Shown one piece after another: positions 1 through 7,167 of a DNA stretch of 22,823 nt. The notes below the pieces were generated by a model. The model saw nothing but the letters and a program-made list of their open reading frames with translations. It had not been told where the DNA came from and searched no databases. Position 1 is the stretch's first letter; the number at the start of each line of letters is the position of its first letter. This stretch comes from CAYYHA01 sp964471535 (GTDB taxonomy: Bacteria > Myxococcota > Myxococcia > SLRQ01): positions 1 to 22,823 of the forward strand of contig CAYYHA010000046.1 in NCBI GenBank assembly GCA_964471535.1. The letters are read 5' to 3'. Made by a program: the position numbers and the translations under genes.

Positions 1-1
1 G

Positions 2-379
2 GGGACGGGCGCGCCGCGCGCCTGGACGGCGGAGACGGCCGCCGATCTCCCCGAGGTGCCGCGGGAAGCCGCCGGTCCCGCCGAGGCTCCCGCCGCGAAG
101 GCGCACACCGCCGAGACGCATGCCGCCGAGGCGGGCACGGCCGAGGAGGGCGGCGCCAAGAAGGCCCCGACGAAGAAGAGCGCAGCGAAGAAGCGCGCCG
201 CGAAGAAGAGCGCAGCCAAGAAGACGGCATCTGCCGCCTCGAAGAAGAAGACGAAGAAGGCCTCGAAGAAGACGGCCAAGACGGCGGCGCGCCGCCGGCG
301 ACCCGCCGCCGAGACCTCCCCATCGGCGGTCGAGGCGGACAGGAGCGCCGAGGTGGCCGTCGCCGCCGACCCCTCCTAG
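2..379 (+). CDS. C-terminal part of a Lys/Ala-rich basic-tailed protein (5' partial)
   Basis: The reading frame is open from the left edge to a TAG stop, so this is probably the end of a longer protein. An internal GTG at 56 could be a start, but no convincing ribosome-binding site precedes it. What is visible is low complexity. First comes an Ala/Glu/Pro-rich acidic stretch, then about 45 residues of repeated KK-[AST] units resembling histone H1 or AlgP-like tails. An RRRR patch and a short acidic Ala-rich end follow. Such tails usually bind DNA or RNA by charge and occur as extensions on many unrelated high-GC bacterial proteins. The body of the protein lies outside the window, so no function can be given. 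The stop is about 25 bases from the convergent stop of the diiron gene. Confidence 0.6.
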   Translation, partial: GTGAPRAWTAETAADLPEVPREAAGPAEAPAAKAHTAETHAAEAGTAEEGGAKKAPTKKSAAKKRAAKKSAAKKTASAASKKKTKKASKKTAKTAARRRRPAAETSPSAVEADRSAEVAVAADPS

Positions 380-402
380 CGCTGCCTCGACGCCCTCGCC
401 CC

Positions 403-1578
403 CTACGCGCTCTGCCGGTAGGGGGGTGGGGCCTCGCTCTCGGCGAGGAGCTCTTCGGCGCTAAGCTCCGGCGCCGCCTTCTCGTGTTCCCACTCGAGGA
501 GGCCCAGCGCCTCGTAGTGGGGTCGGATGCGGTCGGAGAGGAGATGGATGCGCTTGAGGTTCGGGATGAGACGCTTGAACATCATGCGCCGGAAGCGCTC
601 CATGTACGGGCTCTGGAGCAGCGCCTCGTCCCAGGCGCGGCGGCTCATCACGTGTCCGTAGTACTCGTCGTAGAACTCGTGCGCGAGGAAGCGGTTGCGC
701 ATGAGCACCGCCACCTCGAAGGCCCAGTCCTCCCGCTCGCGGCGCTCCTTCTCGGGGAGCGCCTGGTAGTACTCGCGCAGCGCCACCACCCCGTAGTGCA
801 CGTGGCGCGCCTCGTCGGTGATCACGTAACGGAGGATCTGCCGGAGCAGCGGCTCCTCGGTGGATGCGCGCAGCGTGCCGAAGGCGCCGAGCGCCAGACC
901 CTCGATCATGATCTGCATCCCCAGGAACTTCAGGTCCCAGCGACCGTCGGAGAGCAGGCCGTCGACGAGGACGTAGAGGTTGTCGTTGATGACGTAGCGC
1001 TTTTGCAGCTTCTCATCGAGGTAGGTGTGGAAGACCTCCACGTGCCGCCCCTCGTCGACGACCTGCGTGCTCCCGTAGAGCTTGCCGTCGAGCCAGCGGA
1101 CGGCCTCCACCACCTGGCAGGCGGCAAAGAGCGCCGCCTGCTCCCCATGCAGGAACTGGGAGAGCATCCAGGCGAGGATGGCGTGGCGGTGGAGCTGTTT
1201 CTCTTTGAGCGGCAGCTTCCGGTAGGCGGGAAGGTCGGCGAGCGGCAGGAGGTGTTCGGGAAAGAGATCGCGCTCTGGGTGGTGCGGGTCGACGTCGATG
1301 CTCCAGTCGATGTCGGTGGTGGCGTTCCACTGGGAGCGCTTGGCGGCCTCGTAGAGGCGGTGCAGCTCGGGCTGGTCGTGCACGTAGTCGAGATCGAAGA
1401 CGGCGCTGTGCGCCGCGGGGATCTCCACGTGACGGGTGCGGCCGCGCTGCTCGATGAGGCCCCGGTAGGCCGGTCCGAGCATGTTCACGAGGACCCGCAC
1501 GTTCTTCGAGTGCTTCACGTCGGCGAAGAGATCGGCGTTGGCGCGGGCGTTCTCGATCATCTTCCAGAGTCGACTCAT
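403..1578 (-). CDS. Ferritin-like diiron protein (putative oxygenase/oxidase)
   Basis: A 391-residue soluble protein with a complete four-helix diiron signature. It has Glu146, then Glu176-x2-His179 (in DEGRH), Glu226, and Glu256-x2-His259 (in DEARH). The two halves are spaced identically, with 30 residues between each Glu and its ExxH. This is the ligand pattern of the ferritin-like/ribonucleotide-reductase-like superfamily, which includes diiron oxygenases, N-oxygenases, desaturases and R2 proteins. The substrate cannot be read from the sequence. No signal peptide or convincing transmembrane segment is visible, so it should act in the cytoplasm. The ATG overlaps the TGA of the upstream TetR gene (ATGA), implying coupled translation and control by that regulator. 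The last 25 residues are an acidic, Pro-rich tail. AurF-like or acyl-modifying roles are possible but unproven. Confidence 0.75.
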   Translation of the reverse strand: MSRLWKMIENARANADLFADVKHSKNVRVLVNMLGPAYRGLIEQRGRTRHVEIPAAHSAVFDLDYVHDQPELHRLYEAAKRSQWNATTDIDWSIDVDPHHPERDLFPEHLLPLADLPAYRKLPLKEKQLHRHAILAWMLSQFLHGEQAALFAACQVVEAVRWLDGKLYGSTQVVDEGRHVEVFHTYLDEKLQKRYVINDNLYVLVDGLLSDGRWDLKFLGMQIMIEGLALGAFGTLRASTEEPLLRQILRYVITDEARHVHYGVVALREYYQALPEKERREREDWAFEVAVLMRNRFLAHEFYDEYYGHVMSRRAWDEALLQSPYMERFRRMMFKRLIPNLKRIHLLSDRIRPHYEALGLLEWEHEKAAPELSAEELLAESEAPPPYRQSA

Positions 1579-2177
1579 GGCACCTCCGGATCGCGAAGGA
1601 AGAGGAGGCGGGCGAGGGTGCGCGCATGGTCCGCCTCTCCGAAGAGCGGCTCCCGCGCCGGGCCGGCGGCCGCGGCGAGTAGGATGCCGCTGGCCACCTG
1701 CATCACCGCCGCGCGGACGGGCAGTCCCGGCCGCAGGGCGTCGCCTCCCACTCTGAGGGCGAAGGCCTCGATGGAATCGAGGATGGGCGTGACCTCCCGC
1801 AGGAGCAGCGCGTGCCCCGGGCCGTCCGCAGCGAGGAGCTCGCGTAGGAAGACGGGGGCGAGCGCCGGCTCTTCGGCGAGAAAGGCCTGGAAGCGATCGA
1901 CGATGCGGTCGATGCGCTCGGCGAGGCTTCCCGGCGCCTGCATCGCCTCTTGGAGCGTGGCGCCCAGGCGCAGGAAGACGCGGTGGACCACCGCCTCGTA
2001 GAGCGCGTCCTTCGAGCCGAAGTGATAGAGGAGCGAGGAGCGGCGGATGCCCGCGTCCTCGGCGATGTCCGCGAGCCGCGCCCCCTCGCGCCCGTAGGTG
2101 GCGAAGTGGCGCTCGGCCGCCTCGAGGATGCGCTCGGTGGTCGCCACGTCGTGGGCGTCTCGTCTCGGCCGGGCCAT
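1575..2177 (-). CDS. TetR/AcrR-family transcriptional regulator
   Basis: A 200-residue protein with an N-terminal TetR DNA-binding domain. A helix begins near residue 13, and the helix-turn-helix spans about residues 33-55 and ends in the typical LLYHFGSKDALY segment. The C-terminal ligand/dimer domain is hydrophobic and divergent, so the effector is unknown. I chose the ATG at 2177 because it begins the conserved part. A longer in-frame start at 2234 would have to read through the inverted repeat at 2181-2214, which is better explained as an operator. The stop overlaps the start of the diiron gene, so both are probably one autoregulated unit. The protein most likely represses itself and the diiron gene until a small ligand binds. 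Confidence 0.85.
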   Translation of the reverse strand: MARPRRDAHDVATTERILEAAERHFATYGREGARLADIAEDAGIRRSSLLYHFGSKDALYEAVVHRVFLRLGATLQEAMQAPGSLAERIDRIVDRFQAFLAEEPALAPVFLRELLAADGPGHALLLREVTPILDSIEAFALRVGGDALRPGLPVRAAVMQVASGILLAAAAGPAREPLFGEADHARTLARLLFLRDPEVP

Positions 2178-2180
2178 ATC

Positions 2181-2214
2181 TACTCGCAAGTCGATTTTTA
2201 TCGACTCGCGAGTA
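2181..2214. promoter_or_regulatory. Inverted-repeat operator upstream of the TetR gene
   Basis: Two 15-base arms, TACTCGCAAGTCGAT and ATCGACTCGCGAGTA, flank TTTT and match as an inverted repeat with one mismatch. Each arm contains a shorter palindrome: ACTCGCAAGT at 2182-2191 (one mismatch) and ACTCGCGAGT at 2204-2213 (perfect). Their centres are 22 bases apart, about two helical turns, so two regulator dimers could bind on one face. The site ends three bases before the TetR start codon, so bound protein would block transcription and probably ribosome access. Binding by this TetR protein is inferred from position and symmetry. Confidence 0.65.
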
Positions 2215-2290
2215 GATTGGCAAGGGGATCCCACGCGCGGAGGAGACGGGCGTCTCTACGGCAGAGCGTCGAAGTCGCCCGGGCGCCCGC

Positions 2291-3313
2291 TCAACGCCGC
2301 AGCGCCTTCGGATCGCTCAGCAGCTCGAAGAAGGGCGCGTCGGTGCTCAAGATGAGTAGGTGGTTCTTGCCCACGGCCGTCTTCTGCGCCTCGAGGGTGC
2401 GCAGGAAGGCATAGAAGTCCGGATCCTGTCCGTAGGCCTCGGCGTAGATGCGCGTCGCCTCGGCGTCGGCTTCGCCCCGGATGCGCTCGGCATCGCGCAG
2501 GGCACCCGACTCGATGGTCTCGAGCTCCTTGACCATCTCGCCCCGCCTCTCCTCGGCGCGCCGGCGCCCCTGCGCCCGGAAGCGCGTGGCGATCTTCTTC
2601 AGCTCCTCGTTCATCTGCAGGTAGACCTGCCGCTCCACCTCGCCGGTGTAGTTGAACGCCTTGATGAGCACGTCGTCGATCTCGATGCCCAGCTTGGTGG
2701 TCTCGTTGTTGAGGACCCGGCGCGCGTTCTCGATGATGCGCTGGTTGACCACCGGCCGCCCGGCGAGGAGCTCCCCTTGGGGACCGGTCTTCAGCGGCGG
2801 CACCTGCTTGCCTAGCGTGAAGCTCACCGAGGGTCGGCCTTCGTGCTCGTCCTCCTCGTAGGCGGCAGTGATCTTCGCCTGCTCCTCGATGATCTTGTTG
2901 GAGCTTCGAACCACTTCGTAGAGGTTGAAGTTGGCGATCTCGTTCTTGACCGCGCTCTCCATGATCCCGTCGAGACGCCGGTGCGCGCGCTCCACTGTCT
3001 GTACGCTCATCAGGAACTGCTCCGCATCGGCGATGCGCCAGCGTGCCGTCACGTCGATGAGGATGGTCTTTCGATCCTTGGTGATGGTGCGGTGCCGTTC
3101 CCCGTCCCAGCGCAGGAGGCGCTTGTCGAAGCGGTGGACCTCCTGGACGAAGGGCGTCTTGAAGTGCAGGCCCGCCTCGTCGATGGGCCCGCCGATGGGC
3201 TTTCCAAACTCGGTGATGATCACCTGCTCCCACTCGTTCACCGTGTAGGCACTCTGGGAGAAGACGATGGCGCCGAGGACCAGCAAGATGCCGACGAAGG
3301 TTCCGATGCGCAT
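2291..3313 (-). CDS. hflC: HflC, SPFH-domain partner of the FtsH protease
   Basis: A 340-residue protein with an N-terminal membrane anchor (about residues 3-20) and an SPFH/band-7 domain. The family-typical region around LLRWDGERHRTITKD and ILIDVTARWRI is followed by a long charged coiled coil containing ERRGEM and DAERIRGEADAEATRIYAEAYG, both HflC hallmarks. It ends with the usual FYAFLRTLEA block and a hydrophobic stretch. HflC forms a periplasm-facing cage with HflK that modulates the membrane protease FtsH. Residues about 150-190 carry a charged, Pro/Gly-rich insertion relative to the E. coli protein. The ATG overlaps the hflK TGA (TGATG), and an AGGAGG site sits a few bases upstream. 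A GTG three bases earlier is a possible alternative start. Confidence 0.93.
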   Translation of the reverse strand: MRIGTFVGILLVLGAIVFSQSAYTVNEWEQVIITEFGKPIGGPIDEAGLHFKTPFVQEVHRFDKRLLRWDGERHRTITKDRKTILIDVTARWRIADAEQFLMSVQTVERAHRRLDGIMESAVKNEIANFNLYEVVRSSNKIIEEQAKITAAYEEDEHEGRPSVSFTLGKQVPPLKTGPQGELLAGRPVVNQRIIENARRVLNNETTKLGIEIDDVLIKAFNYTGEVERQVYLQMNEELKKIATRFRAQGRRRAEERRGEMVKELETIESGALRDAERIRGEADAEATRIYAEAYGQDPDFYAFLRTLEAQKTAVGKNHLLILSTDAPFFELLSDPKALRR

Positions 3314-4317
3314 CACTTGCCCTCCTTCTTCCGCGTCACCGTGCCACGGCGAAGGTCCAAGAGGGGGAGGGGAGTGCTCGCCGCCGAGCCGTCGGTGACC
3401 ACGACCTCCTTCACCTTCGGCAGCAGCTCCTCTAGGGTCTCGAGGTACAGGCGGCGGCGGGTCACCTCCGGCGCCTTCCGGTACTCGGCGAGGATGCTCG
3501 TGAAGCGCTCCGCCTCGCCCTGGGCCACGTTCACCCGACGCTCGCGATAGCCCTCCGCCTCCGAAACGGTGCGTGCCGCCGTGCCCCGGGCCTTGTTCAC
3601 TCGCTCTTCGTACTCGCGGCTCGCTTCCTCGAAGTAGCGCTGCGCGTCCTGCTCGGCCTTGTTCAGGTCGTGGAAGGAATCGATCACCTCGTTGGGCGGG
3701 TCCACGAAGAGCAGGTTCACCTCGACGATCTGCAGGCCCATGTCGAGTTCGTCGACCGTCCGCTGAATCGCCTCCTTGGCCGCCGCCTGGATCTCCGCCC
3801 GCTCCACCGTGAGCACCTGGATGCTGGCGCGGTCTCCGATGACCTCCCGCATCACCGACTGGCTGATGTCCCGCAGCGTCTTGATCGGCTCCTGCACGCG
3901 GAAGAGGTACTTCTCCGGCTCACTCCGCCGGTACTGCACGTCCCAACCCACCATCACGATGTTCAGATCGCCGGTGAGCATGGTGCTCTCGTACTCGTAG
4001 CCGCGGCGCACCGTCTTGGAACCGCCCGGTGCCTGCCGGCCGCCGCTTTGCACCGATCGGTACCCGAACTCCTCCACCTCCACGGTGGAGACGGGCACCT
4101 TGATCGCCTCCTCGATGCCCAGTGGCAGCTTGAAGTGGAGGCCGGGACCGAGGGTGCGCACGTGCCGGCCGAAGCGCAGCACCACCGCCTCCTCCTGCGG
4201 CTCGACGGTGAAGAACGAGGTCAAGAGGAGGGCGAGCACCGCCGCGATGCCCAGCGCCGTCGCGACGAGTTTTCCTCCCACATTGAACTCCGGGCCATCG
4301 GGGACCTTGACACGCAT
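3313..4317 (-). CDS. hflK: HflK, SPFH-domain partner of the FtsH protease
   Basis: A 334-residue protein with a short cytoplasmic N-terminus, one transmembrane helix (about residues 17-36) and an SPFH domain beginning FFTVEPQEEAVVLRFG. HflK landmarks follow: GPGLHFKLPLGIE, LTGDLNIVMVGWDVQYR, RDISQSVMREVIGDR and VNLLFVDPPNEV. A coiled coil then carries the AEGYRERRVNVAQGEA motif. Compared with E. coli HflK it lacks the long Gly-rich N-terminal region, as is common outside Gammaproteobacteria. It should assemble with HflC around FtsH in the inner membrane for membrane-protein quality control. hflK is the first gene of the pair and is divergent from the response regulator. No strong ribosome-binding site is seen, only GGCGGACC before the ATG. 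Confidence 0.93.
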   Translation of the reverse strand: MRVKVPDGPEFNVGGKLVATALGIAAVLALLLTSFFTVEPQEEAVVLRFGRHVRTLGPGLHFKLPLGIEEAIKVPVSTVEVEEFGYRSVQSGGRQAPGGSKTVRRGYEYESTMLTGDLNIVMVGWDVQYRRSEPEKYLFRVQEPIKTLRDISQSVMREVIGDRASIQVLTVERAEIQAAAKEAIQRTVDELDMGLQIVEVNLLFVDPPNEVIDSFHDLNKAEQDAQRYFEEASREYEERVNKARGTAARTVSEAEGYRERRVNVAQGEAERFTSILAEYRKAPEVTRRRLYLETLEELLPKVKEVVVTDGSAASTPLPLLDLRRGTVTRKKEGK

Positions 4318-4452
4318 GGTCCGCCGACCCTGCGCACCCGAATCGGCGCCGTCAAGGGGTCGGTTTCCGCAGCCCCCAGACCGAGCCCGATTCTCTCCGA
4401 CTCCGGGGCGTCCGGCGCCTGGCTACGGGCTGCCCCACGCGGCGCCTCGGTG

Positions 4453-4458
4453 TATCCT
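4453..4458 (+). promoter_or_regulatory. Candidate -10 box (TATCCT) for a leaderless response-regulator mRNA
   Basis: TATCCT preceded by GTG lies nine bases upstream of the response-regulator ATG, and no Shine-Dalgarno sequence lies between them. Transcription from such a box would begin at or next to the start codon. No convincing -35 element is visible. The call rests on position and on similar boxes before other genes in the window. Confidence 0.35.
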
Positions 4459-4467
4459 GCGCGCCCC

Positions 4468-4857
4468 ATGCCCTCCAAGACGATCCTCATCGTCGATGAC
4501 GAACGGCCCATCCTCTCGGCGCTCGGTCGCGTCGCGCGCCGCGCCGGGTACCCCTTCGAAGCCTTCGACGATGCCGATGCGGCCCTCGAGGCGGTGCAGG
4601 CGGGCCTAGAGCCCGTGGCGGCCATCGTCGACCACAACATGCCCGGAACCGACGGCCTGACCCTCGCCGAGCGCCTCCGGGCGCTTCGCCCCGGGCTGCG
4701 TATCCTCATGCTCTCCGGCGGCATCCCCGGCCGGGAGATCGTCGAAGCCCGCGCCCGAGGGCTACTTTGGTTCTATGCCGAGAAGCCGTGGGAGCTCGAA
4801 TGGATGCGCCGGGTGCTGGTCGCCCTGGTGGAGGATGAAGCGCCCCCCCTGCCCTAG
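4468..4857 (+). CDS. Single-domain response regulator (CheY-like receiver)
   Basis: A 129-residue stand-alone receiver domain. The acidic pair Asp10-Asp11 is in ILIVDDE, the phospho-acceptor is Asp55 in VDHNMPG, Ser83 sits in the LMLSGG switch position, and Lys106 is in the AEKPW segment. All catalytic positions are present, so it should be phosphorylated by a histidine kinase. There is no output domain, and no kinase gene is adjacent. It may work by protein-protein contact, as in CheY or phosphorelay proteins. It is preceded by a possible leaderless promoter and lies about 78 bases before the redox fusion gene, which may or may not be co-transcribed. Confidence 0.88.
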   Translation: MPSKTILIVDDERPILSALGRVARRAGYPFEAFDDADAALEAVQAGLEPVAAIVDHNMPGTDGLTLAERLRALRPGLRILMLSGGIPGREIVEARARGLLWFYAEKPWELEWMRRVLVALVEDEAPPLP

Positions 4858-4935
4858 CGCGCTCCGCCGCCCCCGTCACCTCCGCGGCGCACCGGCCCTG
4901 AAACCAGCGGCTCTGCCACTGCGAAGAGGGCCACG

Positions 4936-7167
4936 GTGATTCGGCGGTACTACCAGTGGCTCCACGGGCGGTGGCCAGCGGGGCGGGTCGAGCCCCTTCC
5001 GGAGATCGATCCCGAAGGTCGGACCCGCGTGCCCGGTGTCTATGTGGTGGGCGATCTCACCGGCGTTCCCCTCCTGAAGTTCGCGATACAGACGGGCGCG
5101 CAGGCGGTGCACCGGGCGGCCGCCGAACGAGGGCTCCAAGCCGGGTCCCGCTCCCAGGAGACGGTGCCCCTCGTGATCCTCGGCGCCGGTGTCTCGGGCC
5201 TCTCGGCGGCCCTCGAGGCGCGGCGTCTCGGAATCGAAGCGCGCGTCTTCGAGGCGCGGCGCCCCCTGCACACCCTCCACGAATACCCAGCGGGCAAGCC
5301 GATCTTCGCCTATCCGAAGGAGATGGTGCCCGACGGTCCCCTCGAGGTGCACGACACGGTGAAGGAGGCGCTCATCGAGTCCCTCGAGGCGCGGACCCGG
5401 AGCGTTCCGGTGGACCCCGGCGACGCCGAGCGGGTGGAGCGCTCGGGAGAGGACCTCGTCGTTCACTTCGCCGACCGGCCACCGGTGCGTGCGCGCGCCG
5501 TCCTGGTCGCCCTGGGCCGCTCCGGCCACCACCGGCGCCTCGGTGTGCCCGGCGACGATCTCCCGAAGGTGCACCACCGCCTCTTCGACCCGAAGGATCA
5601 CGCCGGCCGGCGGGTGGTGGTGGTGGGTGGCGGCGACTCCGCCCTCGAGGCCGCAGTCGCCCTCGCCGATGCGGGTGCCGAGGTGACCCTCGTGCACCGG
5701 CGCGACCGCTTCACCCGTCCGAAGGAGGAGAACCAGGCCACGCTGCAGGCGCGTGTCGAATCCGGTCGCATCGTGCTGCGGATGGGCCGGCGGGTCCGCG
5801 AGGTCGACGATGCCGGTGTGACCCTCGACGACGGCGAGTCCCTCCCCTGCGACGAGGTCTTCGCCCTCATCGGTCGCGAGCCCCCCCTCGCCTTCTTTCG
5901 CCGGTCGAGGCTCCCGGTCATCGGAGAGCGCACGCCGCGCTGGTGGCTCAGCCTGGCGCTCTTCGTCCTCTTCTGCGCCGCGCTCTACGACTGGAAATCG
6001 GGCGGCGTGCTCCACCGCCTCGCCCAGGAGGCGGGCCTCTTCCCCTTCTCCCTCGAGGCGCTCGCCGCCGGTGTGCCCAGCCAGAGCCTCGCCCGCGTGC
6101 TGCTGATCTCCGCCAGCTCGCCCTCGTTCTGGTACACGCTCGTCTACTCGGTGCTCGTGGTGGTCTTCGGGGTCCGGCGCATCCGCCGCCGCAAGACCCC
6201 CTACGTGACGGCCCAGACGATCACCCTGATGGCCGTGCAGGTGCTCCCCCTCTTCCTCCTGCCCGAGGTGATCCTCCCCTACCTCGATGCGAAGGGGCTG
6301 CTCCCCACCGGCCTCGCCGACGCCCTCTTCCCCCGCGTCGACTACGGGCACGGCCGGGAGTTCTGGCGGGCCTACGGTTTCGTGCTTGCCTGGCCGCTCT
6401 TCGTCTACAACGCGCTGACCGCCGAGCCGCTGGGCGCGTGGCTCGTCATCGGTGCCCTGCAGACCTTCGTCCTCATCCCTGCCGCCATCTACTTCTTTGG
6501 AAAGGGCGCCTACTGCGGCTGGGTCTGCTCCTGCGGCGCCCTCGCCGAGACCCTAGGCGATGCCCACCGGCACAAGATGCCCCACGGCCCTGGGACGAAC
6601 CGCCTCAACATGGCCGGGCAGCTCATCCTCCTCGTCGCCTTCCTCCTCCTCGCCCTGCGCATCGTCGCCTGGGCCCTGCCCGAGAGCGGGCTCGACCGCT
6701 ACGTCTTCACGGCGTTGAGCGGCGGACCGCTCTCCTACAAGTGGGTGGTGGACGTCTTCCTCGCCGGGGTCGTCGGCTACGGGGTCTACTTCTGGCTCTC
6801 CGGGCGGGTCTGGTGTCGTTTCTTCTGCCCGCTTGCCGCGCTGATGCACATCTACGCTCGCTTCTCGCGCTTTCGCATCTTCGCGCGCAAAGAGCGGTGC
6901 ATCTCCTGCGGGGAGTGCACGCGCTACTGCCACCAGGGCATCGACGTGATGGCCTTTGCGAGCCGGGGCGAGGCGATGCAGGACCCCGAGTGCGTCCGGT
7001 GCAGCGCCTGCATCGCAGTCTGCCCCACCGGGGTGCTCGAGTTCGGTCGGGTCGACGGGCGCGGGGAGGCCCGTCGCGACCGCCTCCGCGCGAGTCCCCT
7101 GGCGGTGCTCTCCTCCGAGCCGGCCCCCTCCGATCCCGAGGGACACCTGCCGGGCCCGCATCCTTAA
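4936..7167 (+). CDS. Flavin/NAD(P) oxidoreductase fused to a NapH/NosR-like membrane iron-sulfur module
   Basis: A 743-residue fusion starting at GTG with GAGGG five bases upstream. Residues 32-60 carry a GVYVVGD motif, normally at the C-terminal end of thioredoxin-reductase-like FAD domains. Residues 78-100 hold the dinucleotide fold GAGVSG, 189-195 the VALGR turn, and 226-236 a second nucleotide site VVGGGDSA, followed by HRRD. No CxxC redox disulfide is present. About seven transmembrane helices follow from residue 336. They include CGWVCSCG at 527-534 and WCRFFCP at 626-632, typical of NapH/NosR/RdxA-type proteins. Two 4Fe-4S clusters are indicated by Cys655/658/661/665 and Cys686/689/692/696. 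The protein probably passes electrons from NAD(P)H through flavin and iron-sulfur centres at the inner membrane. The final acceptor is unknown, and the domain order looks circularly permuted. Confidence 0.82.
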   Translation: MIRRYYQWLHGRWPAGRVEPLPEIDPEGRTRVPGVYVVGDLTGVPLLKFAIQTGAQAVHRAAAERGLQAGSRSQETVPLVILGAGVSGLSAALEARRLGIEARVFEARRPLHTLHEYPAGKPIFAYPKEMVPDGPLEVHDTVKEALIESLEARTRSVPVDPGDAERVERSGEDLVVHFADRPPVRARAVLVALGRSGHHRRLGVPGDDLPKVHHRLFDPKDHAGRRVVVVGGGDSALEAAVALADAGAEVTLVHRRDRFTRPKEENQATLQARVESGRIVLRMGRRVREVDDAGVTLDDGESLPCDEVFALIGREPPLAFFRRSRLPVIGERTPRWWLSLALFVLFCAALYDWKSGGVLHRLAQEAGLFPFSLEALAAGVPSQSLARVLLISASSPSFWYTLVYSVLVVVFGVRRIRRRKTPYVTAQTITLMAVQVLPLFLLPEVILPYLDAKGLLPTGLADALFPRVDYGHGREFWRAYGFVLAWPLFVYNALTAEPLGAWLVIGALQTFVLIPAAIYFFGKGAYCGWVCSCGALAETLGDAHRHKMPHGPGTNRLNMAGQLILLVAFLLLALRIVAWALPESGLDRYVFTALSGGPLSYKWVVDVFLAGVVGYGVYFWLSGRVWCRFFCPLAALMHIYARFSRFRIFARKERCISCGECTRYCHQGIDVMAFASRGEAMQDPECVRCSACIAVCPTGVLEFGRVDGRGEARRDRLRASPLAVLSSEPAPSDPEGHLPGPHP

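Noticed and set aside
180..300. KK-[AST] coding repeats as a possible DNA repeat array or CRISPR
   Set aside because: Units are short and irregular at DNA level and follow codon periods. They reflect a low-complexity protein tail, and there are no spacers.
484..2001. Long plus-strand open frame opposite the diiron and TetR genes
   Set aside because: It mirrors the codon bias of the minus-strand genes, has a low-complexity translation without recognisable motifs, and the opposite strand has clear conserved domains.
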